From Branchiostoma floridae (lineage: Eukaryota; Chordata; Leptocardii; Amphioxiformes; Branchiostomatidae), in NCBI RefSeq assembly GCF_000003815.2, contig NC_049991.1, positions 15,148,202-15,212,201 of the forward strand: a stretch of DNA of 64,000 nucleotides, written 5' to 3'. Each line of letters begins with the position of its first letter. Within the stretch, counting starts at the first letter, position 1. The translations under genes and the position numbers were made by a program. Below are positions 45,001 through 56,654 of this stretch, piece after piece. Under the pieces are notes generated by a model. That model worked only from the letters and a program-made list of their open reading frames with translations, did no database searches and had not been told where the DNA came from.

Positions 45001-46315
45001 GACCTTGAGTTATGGACACCGATGTTGTTTTGACTTAAATTGATAATCATATTTCATTTGTTTCACTGAATGTCGTGCACGGTTGTCTCCGCCAGACTGA
45101 CTGTAACATGTCTTATTTTCTGTTCATACTGGGCCGTCTTGGAAACCAACCTTACAAGCTGCAGGAACAAGCTGTGAGCTTATCTTGGCATGTAGGAATT
45201 GAATAAATAAGATTCACTGAGCGCGTTGGTTAGCAAATACATTTTTAGCGAATATCAAAAATATGACAATTGGCAAAATGAAAATATGAGTAATAATGTA
45301 AATGTTCCTTAAAATGTATGGCCTTGCTCTGCCTGACTGGCGGCGATTTATAAGCAACAAATATCCAAACTGACGAAAATGCTGTTGTCGATAAAAGAGG
45401 CAATTAAAAACATTGATAGCTTTTAAGTCTGCCCCCGCCATCTTGCATCCAAATTGGATATCAATCGCGAGTCAAAAGCCTCCCTTCCCTGCCACCAGAC
45501 GAGGTTATAACATCGCCTTAATAAAACATCATATAGACCTCTTGTGTGTATCTAAGGCATGAAGACATGATCAGACTTTAAATGAGTTAAGTAAAGGTCG
45601 AGTCCACGCATAGCTGTTAGCAAGGCTGGCGGCTCGACCATGTTACAATATGCGCGGCAGTGCGTTGAGTGACTCGCAACAGTAAAGAATGAATTCACAC
45701 TCTTTGTCAACCGTGGGAACGATCCGATGGCATTTTGCAGGCTCCCTGTGGATTTGGCGCGTTCATTAGAGCCATTGGGATGATGAATGTACCCCATCAG
45801 TTTGATGTATCCTCTCTGCTTTATGTCTTCCAGCAGCGACATCAGCCATGTTGGCTACCCCGAAGGAAACCATTATCGTTTGCGACGGCAGCATTACAAA
45901 TCCCTGCTGTATAACACTATTGCCGCACCGCTGTTCTCTTTCGTCTGTGGCATTGACTCCTGTCTCCGGGAATATTAACGTGTGCGTCACAGATATTCAA
46001 ACAATATGTCGAGCGGCCGTATCTCACTGACTGCTGTGCGCGGATTTAGATGTTCTATTTCTGAAGTTCCATTTCGACGAGGTAAAAAGTTAGAACTGAC
46101 GACTCGCACATTTATAGGCTCCTGTATGTCAGCGTGCGGTGGTTGATACAGCTTTGCGATCTCGACTTTGTCCAGGCTACACTATCTGACAGTGAAGACA
46201 TAAATTTGCAGATCCACAACTTGGTTGGGCAAAATGGTTGCTTTTGAATATACAGAGGTGCCAAATGCTCGAACCATTAATAGAACAAACAGAATAAGTT
46301 ATCTTCAACTAGATC
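42079..46315. other. Presumed intron 1, no features recognised
   Basis: Only 60-100 codon frames without family resemblance on either strand (for example, minus 42845-43111 and minus 45552-45842). A small direct repeat GCTACGGTATGT occurs twice near 43850. No MITE with clear ends was found in this 4.2 kb, making it the longest element-poor stretch in the window. Confidence 0.4.
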
Positions 46316-46520
46316 TCTTCTACATATCAATTCACAGCTAGGATATAAAAACCCTCTCCAACAAGATCTCTTCAGTGTCACTGACGAAAACTAGTGGATG
46401 CTAGATTAAACGTCTGACCGTTTCCAAAATCATATCAAGTTGCTTTAGAAACTGCTTTTGGCGTAGCTTATTACCTGGATGTCTAACCTTCATCGACGTA
46501 AGAATAAGTTACTGATATGG
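46316..46520 (+). repeat. Dispersed repeat family R, copy 2
   Basis: AATTCACAGCTAGG, ACAAGATCTCTTCAGTGTCA, GTCTGACCGTTTCCAAAATC, TTACCTGGATGTCTAACCTT and CATCGACG match copies at 5130 (inverted) and 58105-58480. The best-preserved full-length copy. Confidence 0.75.
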
Positions 46521-47921
46521 CCTTTATATTTGCACTTTAAAGAGCAGACTTACCAATGATATATTTCTTTGAGCGTTTCTGGGGGACACTCAGCACTGCA
46601 AATCAGGTAAAGGGTAGTAAAATCGAAATTTTCATAGGCTGTCATCCTTTCCCTATCGCTCCCTCAGCGACTTTCCGATTCGTGACACTTTTTCCCGGGA
46701 ATTAAGGAATTATTTTCTTTGAAATAGTGCCCAAATCAATACGCGCCTTATTTTGGTTTTCCTTTACCGATACAATTACTGTAGATATATGGCATGTTTT
46801 CTTAAAGTGTCCCTTGGTACTATCATTGGCCTCCTCGTATCAGGAAAATTACAAACACATCATCACAGGATTCTGAGAATTGTATTGGGAAAATGCACCG
46901 CTCTATCTAATATCAATCTCTGGAATGGAGTTGAAAATATATTCCAATTATCTTGGTGTAAGAGAGACATACGGATGGATAATGGTGAACGATCATTTTC
47001 CAAGAACTACAAGATTGGCATTGATGACAACATACATCATTTTGACGTCCTAAGTTGCACCCTCAACAGATCTGCAAAAACAGACAAATTCCAGGCATGT
47101 GTATTTCAGACTTTGGATGTCGTGGCTTCTTATTCCGCCCACTCTTTAAATGTGGATGCCTAACAAGTGGTTGGAAGATTTTAAGGAGCTATAGGTTAAG
47201 TACGATACAAATGGGGAAGCGAAATATGCGGTATGTACATGTGATCACGGCGTGTTACACAGAGGCTCTGGATACACGGAAGATAAGCAGAACTCAGCAG
47301 AACGGAGGAAGGAAACGCCGAAGGGCAGAGAGGACGTCTGGAGGTATGCAAAGACTCGCAGGCGAGACGACAACTCAGGTAACCCGCTGCGCAGGCCTGA
47401 TAACGCAGAGCTCATCACGCCTGCATATTTACGTGGGAAACATCGAGATTTCCCCTCCAATCCACCCGCCCGCACACGGACAAAGAGCGGCGCAAACGTC
47501 CCGGGACTTGGCTATCCGAGAGGGGTGACCGGTTGGCTGTTGGTTCACAAAACATAAATACCCTTTATCACCCTCTGCATTTTGGGATCTTTATTCATTT
47601 CCCAAAGGACTCGCGCGAATCGAAAGCTCCTTGAGCCCAATTACGGCTAAGTGCAGCCACGCATACAGTCTCCGTGAACAGATTAGGTCCCTCCGCTCTA
47701 CCTGTTGAAGCTACCAGGACACAGTCAATCTCCCTTCACAAAGGTTAACTACCTTACATGTCCGCCATGATTAATTTAATTACACGTGGTGTTTCCGTTA
47801 GCCGGTTTTGATTTACTGTGGACACGACCCTGCAATCTTTTTCTGGTTTATTGCTTTCGGATTTCTGCGTCCCCTTTCTCGTGGCGGGGTACGGATCCCC
47901 CTGTGACCGCCTCGTCGAGCT
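46521..47921. other. Unassigned, two overlapping ORFs of 136 and 157 codons
   Basis: The plus-strand frames 46753-47163 and 47055-47528 overlap out of frame. The first is AT-rich with an N-terminal hydrophobic stretch (FLKVSLGTIIGLLVSG). The second is basic and GC-richer. Neither matches a family I know, and neither has convincing splice sites. Confidence 0.25.
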
Positions 47922-47925
47922 TTAA

Positions 47926-48491
47926 AGGCCCCTTCTCACGAGAGCAAGAATGAGCCGGAATGTCGTCGGAATGAAAATTCTTGGCAATTCCTGGCAATTT
48001 GTAGTGTGTTCCAGAAATTCTCACTGCATTCCAGCTATTTGTGCCCGTTCTTTTGGCTGGCCCGAAAGTTTTTGACGTGCTAAAAACTGTCGAGGTGCAT
48101 TTGAAGTGAGGAAATATCGAATGGCATTCAAAGTGTATTCTAAGTATATTTTAACTATTCTAACTGCAGTCTGACCGCATTCTGTGGCATTCCAACATTA
48201 TTCGAAACATTCTTATCTCATTCGATGGAGAACCGAAACGGCAAGCCACTTGGAATCCTACCAGAATGTGGCCATAAAAATATTTGAAATGCAGTGAGAA
48301 TTTCTAGAATACACTACGAATTCCCAGGAATAGAAATTCCTTCTCGTGTGAAGGCTCATTCCTTCTCGTGTGAAGGGAACATAAGGTCCATTTGGAATTC
48401 CCACCCGAGTGGCCCCGATTGTGGCACGAATTTTGCAAATACTGCTGGTTCTGCTTGATTCCTGCTAATTCGGTTGCAGTGTGACGGCCCT
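47926..48491. mobile_element. 566-bp MITE with TTAA target duplication
   Basis: AGGCCCCTTCTCACGAGAGC at the left and, inverted, AGGGCCGTCACACTGCAACC at the right, with TTAA on both sides (47922-47925, 48492-48495). TTAA duplication is characteristic of piggyBac and Kolobok transposons. The interior is rich in GGAAT/ATTCC and GCATTC repeats and in inverted copies; TTCCTTCTCGTGTGAAGG occurs twice in succession. No transposase. Confidence 0.8.
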
Positions 48492-48495
48492 TTAA

Positions 48496-48900
48496 CCTAT
48501 CCAGATCGGAATGTCAATTCAGAAGGCGGGTATCTCCACGGAACGTTGTATGAACCGCGAAATTGTCGGCAGCCGTACAACACTATCACGCGCAGTTCTA
48601 AACGCGTTAATACCATCTGGTCTGCCAGACGCGTCTTCCCCCTTATTGGATTTCGTTCCGTAATTGAAAGTTTAAAGCCCATTGTCAAATCAAACAATCA
48701 GCCTTACACAGAACGAAGAAAATCGTTGAAGTAGTGTCCGAGAAGCGGCAACGATTTTACCCAACTCCACATCAGCCTACTTACTTTGCTTGAGGTCTGA
48801 GAAGTGAGTAATATTCACACATAAAACCTGCATTCAGGCAGTCAATAAACAAACAAAGTCAAAGCCATAGGACCTTACGATAGCGCAATCCGACGACAAG
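48496..48900. other. No gene recognised
   Basis: An 86-codon plus-strand frame starts inside the preceding MITE; no family resemblance. Confidence 0.4.
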
Positions 48901-49112
48901 TATACCCCATTCTACTGGGGTGGCAACCTAAAATTTGGCAGATAACTCAACGAAGATCGTAGACGAAAACGTATCCTTTTGCTTTCTGTGTCTTTTTTGC
49001 CTTTAAGTCATATATTCATATTTTGCATGATATACTTGTCATGTAAATTGTTACATAAATACAATTTAGATCGAGCGAGATCGCAGTGCGATCGCTGTCT
49101 AATGAAATGGGT
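48901..49112 (+). mobile_element. PIF/Harbinger-like MITE family P, copy 5
   Basis: TATACCCCATTCTACTGGGG at the left and GTCTAATGAAATGGGTTT at the right are the inverted ends. The core GATAACTCAACGAAGATCGTA and ATTTAGATCG is recognisable. Confidence 0.75.
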
Positions 49113-50809
49113 TTGTCAAAAACGGTCCATTTCCACATGGGTGGATGACATAGACATAGCGAGGCTTTGTTTCTCATCATAAACGTACAAAGTATAGCAG
49201 CCGTTACAAATGTAAAGTGAAATGGGACAAAAGTAAAAAGAAAAAGCAGACGTGATCAGTGTAGTAACTTGGAGATGAGTGTGCAGAATAGTGTGACTTA
49301 TACTGACAAAGCTGGCACAGATCAAGGTACACAATATCGACTACAACTCCAATTCCCATGGAGCTATGGCTGCATGCCTACAGATGCGCAGAATATGGAC
49401 TACTTGGCAGATATACAACTATGCATCTGCTCTCCCCTTTTATTAGTCATTCTATGAAATGGGAAAATAGAATATGCATAAAGATGATGGAAAATAATCA
49501 TACAGAAGTACTGAGAAGTCAAGTTCACCAGATGGCACGATGAATTATGTATACTGATAGCTCGAAGAAAATCGAGATTCTCAAACCGTATTTTCCTCTA
49601 TCATATGCTGGTGTTGTGAAAGCCATTTGAGAGATAGATGGTGCATTACTCGGTACGATGCGTTCCAGGAGACTAAAGTTACGTTTCATTAACAGGTTGT
49701 CTAGCAGAGATGAATGATCAAGTAGGGATTTAATTAGAAACGTGGTGAGTACAGCTTCACCGCCGGCACAATTTCAAGTTGCCGTGCGCCTGGATTTGTC
49801 GAATCAACCATTTCGGCATTTAAGAAGCTTCCGACATGTGTGTTTGTTATCCAGACTTTCCAGTTTCTATTGTCTTCTGTTCTAAGCGTGGAGACCATTG
49901 CTGTCTCATTTTTCCGTCTCGATCTAAGGCACAATTCGCAAATAACAAATTACTCAAATCCCTCAAGTTGACATTGAGTATCCTATTACAGGGGAACTGA
50001 TCCTGCGGCATCTGTGACGAGTAAAACTGCGATACATTTTCTAACTGCAGCTTGAATATGATTTTTTCGTACTACGTAAAGCCACAAATTCAATGGAAAG
50101 ACAGGCACTTGCCCGAATTGCAAATATGTATCATTGCACTGGCAAAGAATGACCCTCAATACCCGAAGTCTTTACAGCGTAGCAAAGCCTCTATTTGGTA
50201 CGTCAGAAGAACCGCCATCTTCGCCCACCAAACGTACGCACCTGAAGGATAACAGTAGGAGCACATCTTTTGAGAAACATCCTTCAGTATGACAATAAAT
50301 AACAGCCCGGGAGGGTGGAAGATACTTTATATGGAGCCATGTCTGGCCTTAAGCCGTCAGTAGGTGCTCGTAAACTAACCACCCCCACATCACGTACAGT
50401 GATGGTACCCATATCTGTCCCACTAGCACACCAATAACGTCTCAGTTTTATACATGCCTATCTTAACGAGCACCTCTAATTCGCCTACTTTATGGTGCTA
50501 TGTTAACTATCATCTTTATTGCTTATGATGATTATGAAGATCAGTAAAGGTTGAAGGACATAAACCGTAATGCCGGCCATGAAAAAAGGGGCCCAATTTT
50601 GAAGGAAAATAAAGTTTTGCTCAGGAATATTTTGTAGTGGTATCTACAATGCTTGGAAATGGGCCTATGCTGTGCGGATGACTGACAGAGCCATCTAGAT
50701 TTTGCTTTGTACCCCTGACTGGTTTAAGGCGCTTTATCGCTACATGTTGCAAATGAAGCATGCGGGACAAGAACATATCCTTGGTAAGGACAGGATTCAG
50801 TTTCGACTG
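49113..50809. other. No gene recognised
   Basis: Frames are at most 72 codons; no repeats noticed. AT-rich. Confidence 0.45.
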
Positions 50810-51292
50810 ATAGCCCCGTTCCACTAGGGCGGTGACTTCGCTGTGACTAATCTGCGACCGAGCGGTTTGACAGAGCTCTCAACGAATTTCATAGATAAAA
50901 AAGTTAATATCTTTTTACACTTTGTATTTTGTTCTCTTTCCAGTCATTTTTCCCCCATTTTGCATTATATTCCAGTTAGGGCTTAAGATGGTATCTCACT
51001 GCACTTGGGGCACCGGTGCGTCACTGCGGGGTTCGTTCACTGTGGCACCGTTGTGTTATTTTCGCCGGTTTGTTTTATAATTTAAATATTGCGTAATACG
51101 TAAAAGTGTGGCTTAGAAAACAACAAAATACACAAAAATTCGTTCCTTATCTCTGAAATTCGTTGAGCAATCTTTCAAACCCCACTGTACCGCACCCGTG
51201 CCCCAAGTACAGTGAGATACGACCTTTACATAAATCTAATTTAGGTCGCCGCAAGGCCGCAGCGCAATCGCAGTCCGGTGGAACGGAACTAT
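50810..51292 (+). mobile_element. PIF/Harbinger-like MITE family P, copy 6, host of a nested element
   Basis: The outer ends ATAGCCCCGTTCCACTAG and CCGGTGGAACGGAACTAT are inverted repeats. The core TTTGACAGAGCTCTCAACGA, ATTTCATAGATAAAA, CCAGTCATTTT is interrupted at 50985 by the element described next and resumes at 51229 with ATAAATCTAATTTAGGTCGC. Without the insertion it would be about 240 bp, as for the other copies. Confidence 0.88.
50986..51225 (-). mobile_element. Nested MITE with TTA target duplication
   Basis: The termini are AGATGGTATCTCACTG and, inverted, AGGTCGTATCTCACTG, extending through CACTTGGGGCACCGGTG. TTA flanks both sides (50983-50985, 51226-51228), as in PIF/Harbinger. 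Read on the minus strand, its interior (TTTGAAAGATTGCTCAACGA, ATTTTGTTGTTTT) is homologous to the core of the element it sits in, but its ends are different. A solo end of the same type is at 18376. Confidence 0.85.
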
Positions 51293-51776
51293 ACAAGCCT
51301 GCAGCCAACGGTACCCAAAAATAACCTCAACAACAGAAGATGGATTGCGGCAACTTGATACTCCTGAGTGAGAACTCTCGCCTCGCTCCTGGCATTGATC
51401 TTGAACCGAAGGCGCAACTCACACACAATTATCATCTATCAGGTTAGCAAGGACGATATTCGTTACACACCATGGGTTCGGGATTGTCGAGTCATTCCCA
51501 ACGAGGCTTCGGCAGGGGCTGACAAATACCCGCGCGCCTTTTAAAGAACCCTCCGGAGACTAGAGATCAGACTAGTTTATGGAGAAGACCTATCGATCTG
51601 TAGGCTATAACACCTCTGCGCCCTGGGGAGGTAAGTACGATGCTGAGGAAAATTAGCGCCATTTTAACTGTGATACTTTACAATTAGAAATTGGAATAGA
51701 ATATCATTTGATTGAATTATATAGAATGTCACCAGCTCTGTTGATTTTCCTTGATCACATCAAAATACAATGATAA
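51293..51776. other. No gene recognised
   Basis: No ORF of note and no repeats found. Confidence 0.45.
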
Positions 51777-51865
51777 TGTTTTATTGCAAATTCATGCCCA
51801 TGGCAAGTGAACAAAAATCAAATATATGAAATGATTGAGTGTGGTCTAAGTACAGCTAAATAATC
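51777..51865 (-). mobile_element. LINE-like 3' tail, second type, copy 2
   Basis: On the minus strand: TTAGCTGTACTTAGACCACA...GGGCATGAATTTGCAATAAA. Shares the ATGAA(C/T)TTGCAAATAAAA-type end with 37297-37390. Confidence 0.5.
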
Positions 51866-52561
51866 TAAATACTAAGTTGATTGTGCATATATACCACAGG
51901 CATTCTACTATTAAAAAAAAACAAGGAGAATTTGCCATCCCAGAGGGTACCGAAATTTAGGGTCCTGGCCCATGTACGAAGTACTGCTGTTGATATAGGT
52001 ACCGCAAATCTGAAAAAGGGGTAGACAATTTTTGTCACTCACCTTGTCGGCTTGATGTCAAAGACACTTTGGATATCGTCTGTTAGCCTATGTTACTGTT
52101 TAACTGCTCATACCATTCGTGAATCAAAGATTTTGATTTACCTGATTTTGCCACAGAGAATAGTTAGAATATCCTTACACTTCTGTGTGCTAATAGTACA
52201 AGTTTTGTGACTTATATGACAACCAACGATAGCGATAGTGTTTATAGTGTTTAAACTAAGTGTGAAAGAAAACCAGAAGATATGTCTGTTTTCAATTTGT
52301 TAAAGAAATAGTCCCAATCCTCATTTCCTTGAACTATTGGAAAATTGTTTGCTTTTTGGCCATCCACCTTGTCCAGAGGCAGTAATTTAGTAAAGCTCTT
52401 TCAATTATCTACCGATATCTCCACAAAGTGAATGTTGCAGGTCAGACTGAGGCGTCATCCTGTCTGCTGTAATTCTACCTGCTCAAATGTCCAAAGGCAA
52501 CTTCTATTGATAAAACCTGATTCTTCTTCCTTGTATGCAAGCTCACCTGGGACGTGGATGT
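51866..52561. other. No gene recognised
   Basis: AT-rich; a 98-codon frame starting at 52432 runs into the next MITE and is an artefact of it. Confidence 0.45.
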
Positions 52562-52823
52562 TATACCCTCTTTCCACTAGGACCGCGCTCTCACCGCGCT
52601 CTCACCGCGCTCTCTCTGCGACCTTAAATTTGACATATTGCTTAACGAATTGTATAGAAAAGAAACGGATCTTTTTATACTTTGTGTGTTTTGTTGTCTT
52701 CTCGGTCACACTTTTACATTTTGTATGATATACCCGGTGAGAAAGCGAAGGATACGCATATCCTATTTAGGTCGCAGTGATCATGAGAGCGTAGCGCGAA
52801 CGCCGTCTAGTGGAAAGGAGGCC
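52562..52823 (+). mobile_element. PIF/Harbinger-like MITE family P, copy 7
   Basis: TATACCCTCTTTCCACTAGG at the left and GTCTAGTGGAAAGGAGGCC at the right. Near the left end CGCTCTCAC is tandemly repeated (ACCGCGCTCTC three times). The core CGACCTTAAATTTGACATAT, TTGTTGTCTTCTCGGTCACA is well kept. Confidence 0.88.
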
Positions 52824-54374
52824 AATTTTTTTAAAGAATAGCTGGATCTTCCAGTTTCTTATTCAAGCCGATGGGAAGGTCCTGTGTGGCAGATGCATCC
52901 CTTATAGGCCAGAAGGTTGTGTGGTAGAACATGATTGGGTGGGTTGAAAATAAGTGTGGCCTACATACAAATTGTTCCAATCAATAGAGATTTACACAGA
53001 CAAGCGAAGAAATGTACCGCTGTCGCATTTCGCAACGTTGTCTTGGTGTATTAGGCAGGGGCTTTTGTCAAACCTAATTGTGGTGTCATCAAGCTGCCGC
53101 GGAAGGTAAATGAGCTTCGTTGTGATCATATTAGGAGGCTAAATCGATTTTTCAACGTGCTCGGAGAAGACAAAGACAACAAACCGCACGCCGCTGTGCG
53201 GATCCGCAGCGCGTAGTGATACATCTGACGCTACTGTACTGAAGACGTTGCCCCCCAGGTAAGCTGCCAGTGATGAAGCTTCGCAGCTGGCTTAGCAACA
53301 AAAGACGACAGGTCCCTTCAGAGATGGGAAAATTAACCTATCCATCTACATCTGACTTTGAAAAAGGGGGTCTGGTCTTTGTAGCGTCATATCAGAGGCG
53401 TTGATTTTGCTGAGTCTGTTTTGAGAGGAAACGGCCCATGACACATTATAGATAACGTGCCAGGAGGCTGCCGGGGGCACCAAGTTTCGTGGGCTGGAGA
53501 ATAATCGTCATCAGACACGGCTGCATGTTTGATGTGGCGTAACAACCCTTCTTTGATCAAGCTGTAAGATGCGACGTCTGTATATCTTCAAGGCTGATAT
53601 CTTCTTTTTCGGAGATACAAACGACACTGAAACGCAGTCACCTCTATTACCATCGACTGAGATGTAATGCCGGTCCGCTTTCAATTGCGGCGACCCGCCA
53701 AATGGAGAGACACCCACGATTATTACTGACTTGGAACATACTTTTTGATGGGACTCAGTCGTTCTATTCAAGACTTAGTTATTATGCCCCAAGGGCCGCA
53801 GACAGCAATTGATGGTCTTCGGTGAGCCAACATACATTCCAATCTTCGGCATGTGGGAAAGAAAGCCCTAAATGGATCGGGGAACAAGTTGTTACAAAAA
53901 CATCTTCGAGAAGGAAATTATTCTGAAGAGAATCATCAAAGTTCTCTCGTGGACTAAAGAATTGCCACATCCCACTTGCTGCCTCTTACTGCTCTGGGCA
54001 TGAGTTTCTTTCTGCCCATCCCGTGTTGTATGGATCCCCTGAATGCATGACAAGCACAGACAGGCTATAATGCAGCAATGTCATGGTGGGTCGCCAGCAG
54101 ACCTTGGCCCTTGTACCGCGCATATCTCGGCGGCTGCATGTGGAAAGAGAGCATTTTGGGAGCGGCCCTTCAGTGAAAAGACTTCAAATGGTACCTTCGG
54201 TATGATTTGAAATGCTTCTAAAATCAATTAAATGTTCCTAAAAGTGCCTAGACAACGCCATTCTAGGTTTATTTCATTCGCTAATTTTATTCGTGAACTT
54301 ATTAACTTGACTTGTCCGGAAATATAATAAAGAAGAACAAAGAAATAAACCAACCTTAAAAATGCGGTATTCTT
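52824..54374. other. No gene recognised
   Basis: The minus-strand 86-codon frame at 53511-53771 has no family resemblance. The region is moderately GC-rich around 53.1-53.8 kb. Confidence 0.4.
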
Positions 54375-54534
54375 GAATAGAATGTAATGTTTTTGATAGT
54401 AGTTTGGTCAGAACATATCTGTTTTTTTCGTCTGCGTTTTATCGGGATGAAATAGCGTATTTGTGTTTTTATGATGGTAGTTTGGTCAGAACATATCTGT
54501 TTTTTCGTCTGCGTTTTATAGGGATGAAATAGCG
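54375..54534. repeat. Two-copy tandem duplication, 78-bp unit
   Basis: GTAGTTTGGTCAGAACATAT starts at 54399 and again at 54477. The following TCTGCGTTTTAT and GGGATGAAATAGCGT blocks are nearly identical, suggesting recent duplication. Confidence 0.92.
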
Positions 54535-55424
54535 TCAGACAGAAATTCGCCCCTCTGCTATCTCACAATTGTGCCATATTTCCCTCCATTCCCTGATCCC
54601 AAGCACAATTCTAACTCCTCACATGACGTCTTTCTAATACATCGTTGCAATTACTGTTAAGCAATACCAGTCAAGTGGTAGGGGGCAGCGCAGATCATAA
54701 TTGGGGAAACCTTTCGACTTTCCTCAAAAGGGCCATATGGCTTGAGCCCTCCAGAATCGATATTGGCAGCGAGACGGAGAAGCGCGTACATACGGACGTC
54801 AGGCGTGGGCCGTCCGTACATGAGTAAGTGGCCGCCTGGTACGGTTGACTGATCGTCGCGAGGAGGGAATCGGCATTAATAGTAGAGCCGTTACAAGCTA
54901 TTACAAGTCAGCAGATGATCGTGGTGACTATCGACATTTCTTTGGCAGGGAAGGGAACTCTTTGGGGGCTTGAGTTCTCGGAAACGCGTCCAAGTTAGAA
55001 AAATTACATCCGTGATAAGTGCTTGTATGGGACTCAATGTTTGTAGCAGGCGCTGGAGTCGTGCCAGGGGTTTGAAAGCAAAGAGGACTATGAGGGAAGT
55101 GAACTGTCGACCGCGGAGAGAGTTGCAAAAGGTAGAGAATGCACAAATGAACGCGGATGGATATATTCAGAATTCATGGTAAAATAGTGCGTCCTACGTG
55201 GCAAGGCACTCAATAGGCCAGCGCACTATTTACAATCATAATTCATTTTCGCTCTTACCCCTGAACTCTCTTACTTACATTTCTGAGTTACCGTTTTCTG
55301 TTACTTCAAACAGATGTCGTATAAATTGGAGCATGATTGATTAATCTTATACTTGAATGTAAGTTCATCTGTGACGGTAGTTAACATAATGATACAGTTT
55401 TTTAGACTCTATATCCGTACACAA
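54535..55424. other. No gene recognised
   Basis: Frames of 60-72 codons on both strands; the GC-rich patch at 54.65-55.1 kb has no recognisable product. Confidence 0.4.
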
Positions 55425-55490
55425 AATAAAGCGCTTACCAACAAGCTTTCGATCAGTCCTCTGATCCTTCTCAAGTTGTAATGACCCAAA
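55425..55490 (-). mobile_element. Probable retroelement 3' end fragment
   Basis: On the minus strand: ACTTGAGAAGGATCAGAGGA, CTGATCGAAAGCTTGTTGGT, AAGCGCTTTATTTTGTG. The sequence 'gaag-gatcagaggactgatcgaaag-cttg' is the type found at ends of some animal retroelements. Only one copy in this window. Confidence 0.3.
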
Positions 55491-55500
55491 ACCTAAGTCG

Positions 55501-55545
55501 CACTTCCGGAACGGAAGTGTGACGTCAGTAAAGGGTCAAAGGTCA
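55501..55545. promoter_or_regulatory. Compact cluster: paired ETS sites, CRE and DR1
   Basis: CACTTCCGGAACGGAAGTG (55501-55519) is an exact palindrome made of two ETS-type CGGAAGTG sites. TGACGTCA (55520-55527), the full cAMP-response palindrome, abuts it. GGGTCAAAGGTCA (55533-55545) is a perfect DR1 nuclear-receptor site. All three lie within 45 bp. Consensus matches are seen directly; any regulatory function is an inference. Confidence 0.5.
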
Positions 55546-56273
55546 TTTTGAATAGACTCCAGAAAGAATAGTGATGTATCACTATTGGAGATGCAAACAA
55601 ACGAAACCGAAGAGCGAAGTAGAGAAGATTTGATTGTCATTTTTACCGAGTTTTACAGTCAAACATGGTCTAAAACAGAGACAGATGTTGTCTACATGAA
55701 GATAGGATTTTGAAACGCCAATGGACATCGGATACTCCACCAAACAGAATCCTTTGTAGCGAAATTGTTTTCATATCAGTATCGCCCATTCACAAGTTTT
55801 CACAGATAATTAGGTCCAGGTTCAGGTCCGGAACTGGACTTGATCCTCTGGACGTGGACCGTACCTGTATCTGAATTTTCTGTACCGGTACCCACTCATA
55901 CTCGATATGATTGGCCCAGTAGAGGAAGCAGTGTGAGGGTGTTAACACCGGACTAATCGTGACAACTTTTAACACTATGTGATGTTTAAAAAAGGACATT
56001 AGGAACTATTAGCGAGTACGTACACCCCCAAGCTCGGACTATCCCAGGTGTAATATAGATTACATTATTTTGCGCACCTCCCAGTCTAGCCAAACTGGCA
56101 CCAACTTGAGTGACAGCCTAATTTCCACTCGATGCAAAATAAAAGTAATCGCATTTTCTACTTAAATGGAGTTTATGTGCAGCGAACGGGAACACGTCGA
56201 TCAGTTGGTCTCATAGCAAATTACCCGAGTCTCATGGAACAGCGCTTTTTTTTTCTTTCCATATCTCTCTTTA
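55546..56273. other. No gene recognised
   Basis: If the site cluster is a promoter, a first exon could lie here, but no coding signal is visible. 55800-55920 contains repeated GGTCC(A/G)G-type words (AGGTCCAGGTTCAGGTCCGG). Confidence 0.35.
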
Positions 56274-56654
56274 GGCCATGTTGATTTGATTATATGGATG
56301 ACATCCGCGCGCGCATCAATTTTCGGCCGTTTCCAAGATTTACAAAAATTTTAAGCCGTAAGTACAAAGCAGCTTCAAAATAAGCAAATATATGCCGTGG
56401 ATTGCAAAAATGAATATCGGAAAACTTAAACTATTGTCATAGAACATTACAAGGTCAAAGAAGATGTGAAAGAACAAAAATGAAGAACCTGTTGTTTGGT
56501 ATACTATTTTCTTTGTGTTCAGTCATTTGTTCAACCTTTCTGACAATTTCATAATGAATGCATCTTTACTTTTTAACAAATTTCATTCAAGCACTCTTGC
56601 ATCGGCTTTTTTTATTCCCACAGGATGTCATCCATATAATCAAATCAATATGGC
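56274..56654. mobile_element. Inverted repeat with 33-bp arms
   Basis: GGCCATGTTGATTTGATTAT followed by ATGGATGACATCC at 56274-56306 is matched in reverse at 56622-56654 with one mismatch. The 315-bp spacer is AT-rich and non-coding. TTATGGATGACATCC near 62105 may be a related fragment. The arms may be the ends of a MITE or two head-to-head copies of one repeat. Confidence 0.75.

Noticed and set aside
46753-47163. 136-codon open frame with a hydrophobic N-terminal part
   Set aside because: AT-rich composition, no convincing splice sites, no family match; length is plausible by chance in 64 kb.
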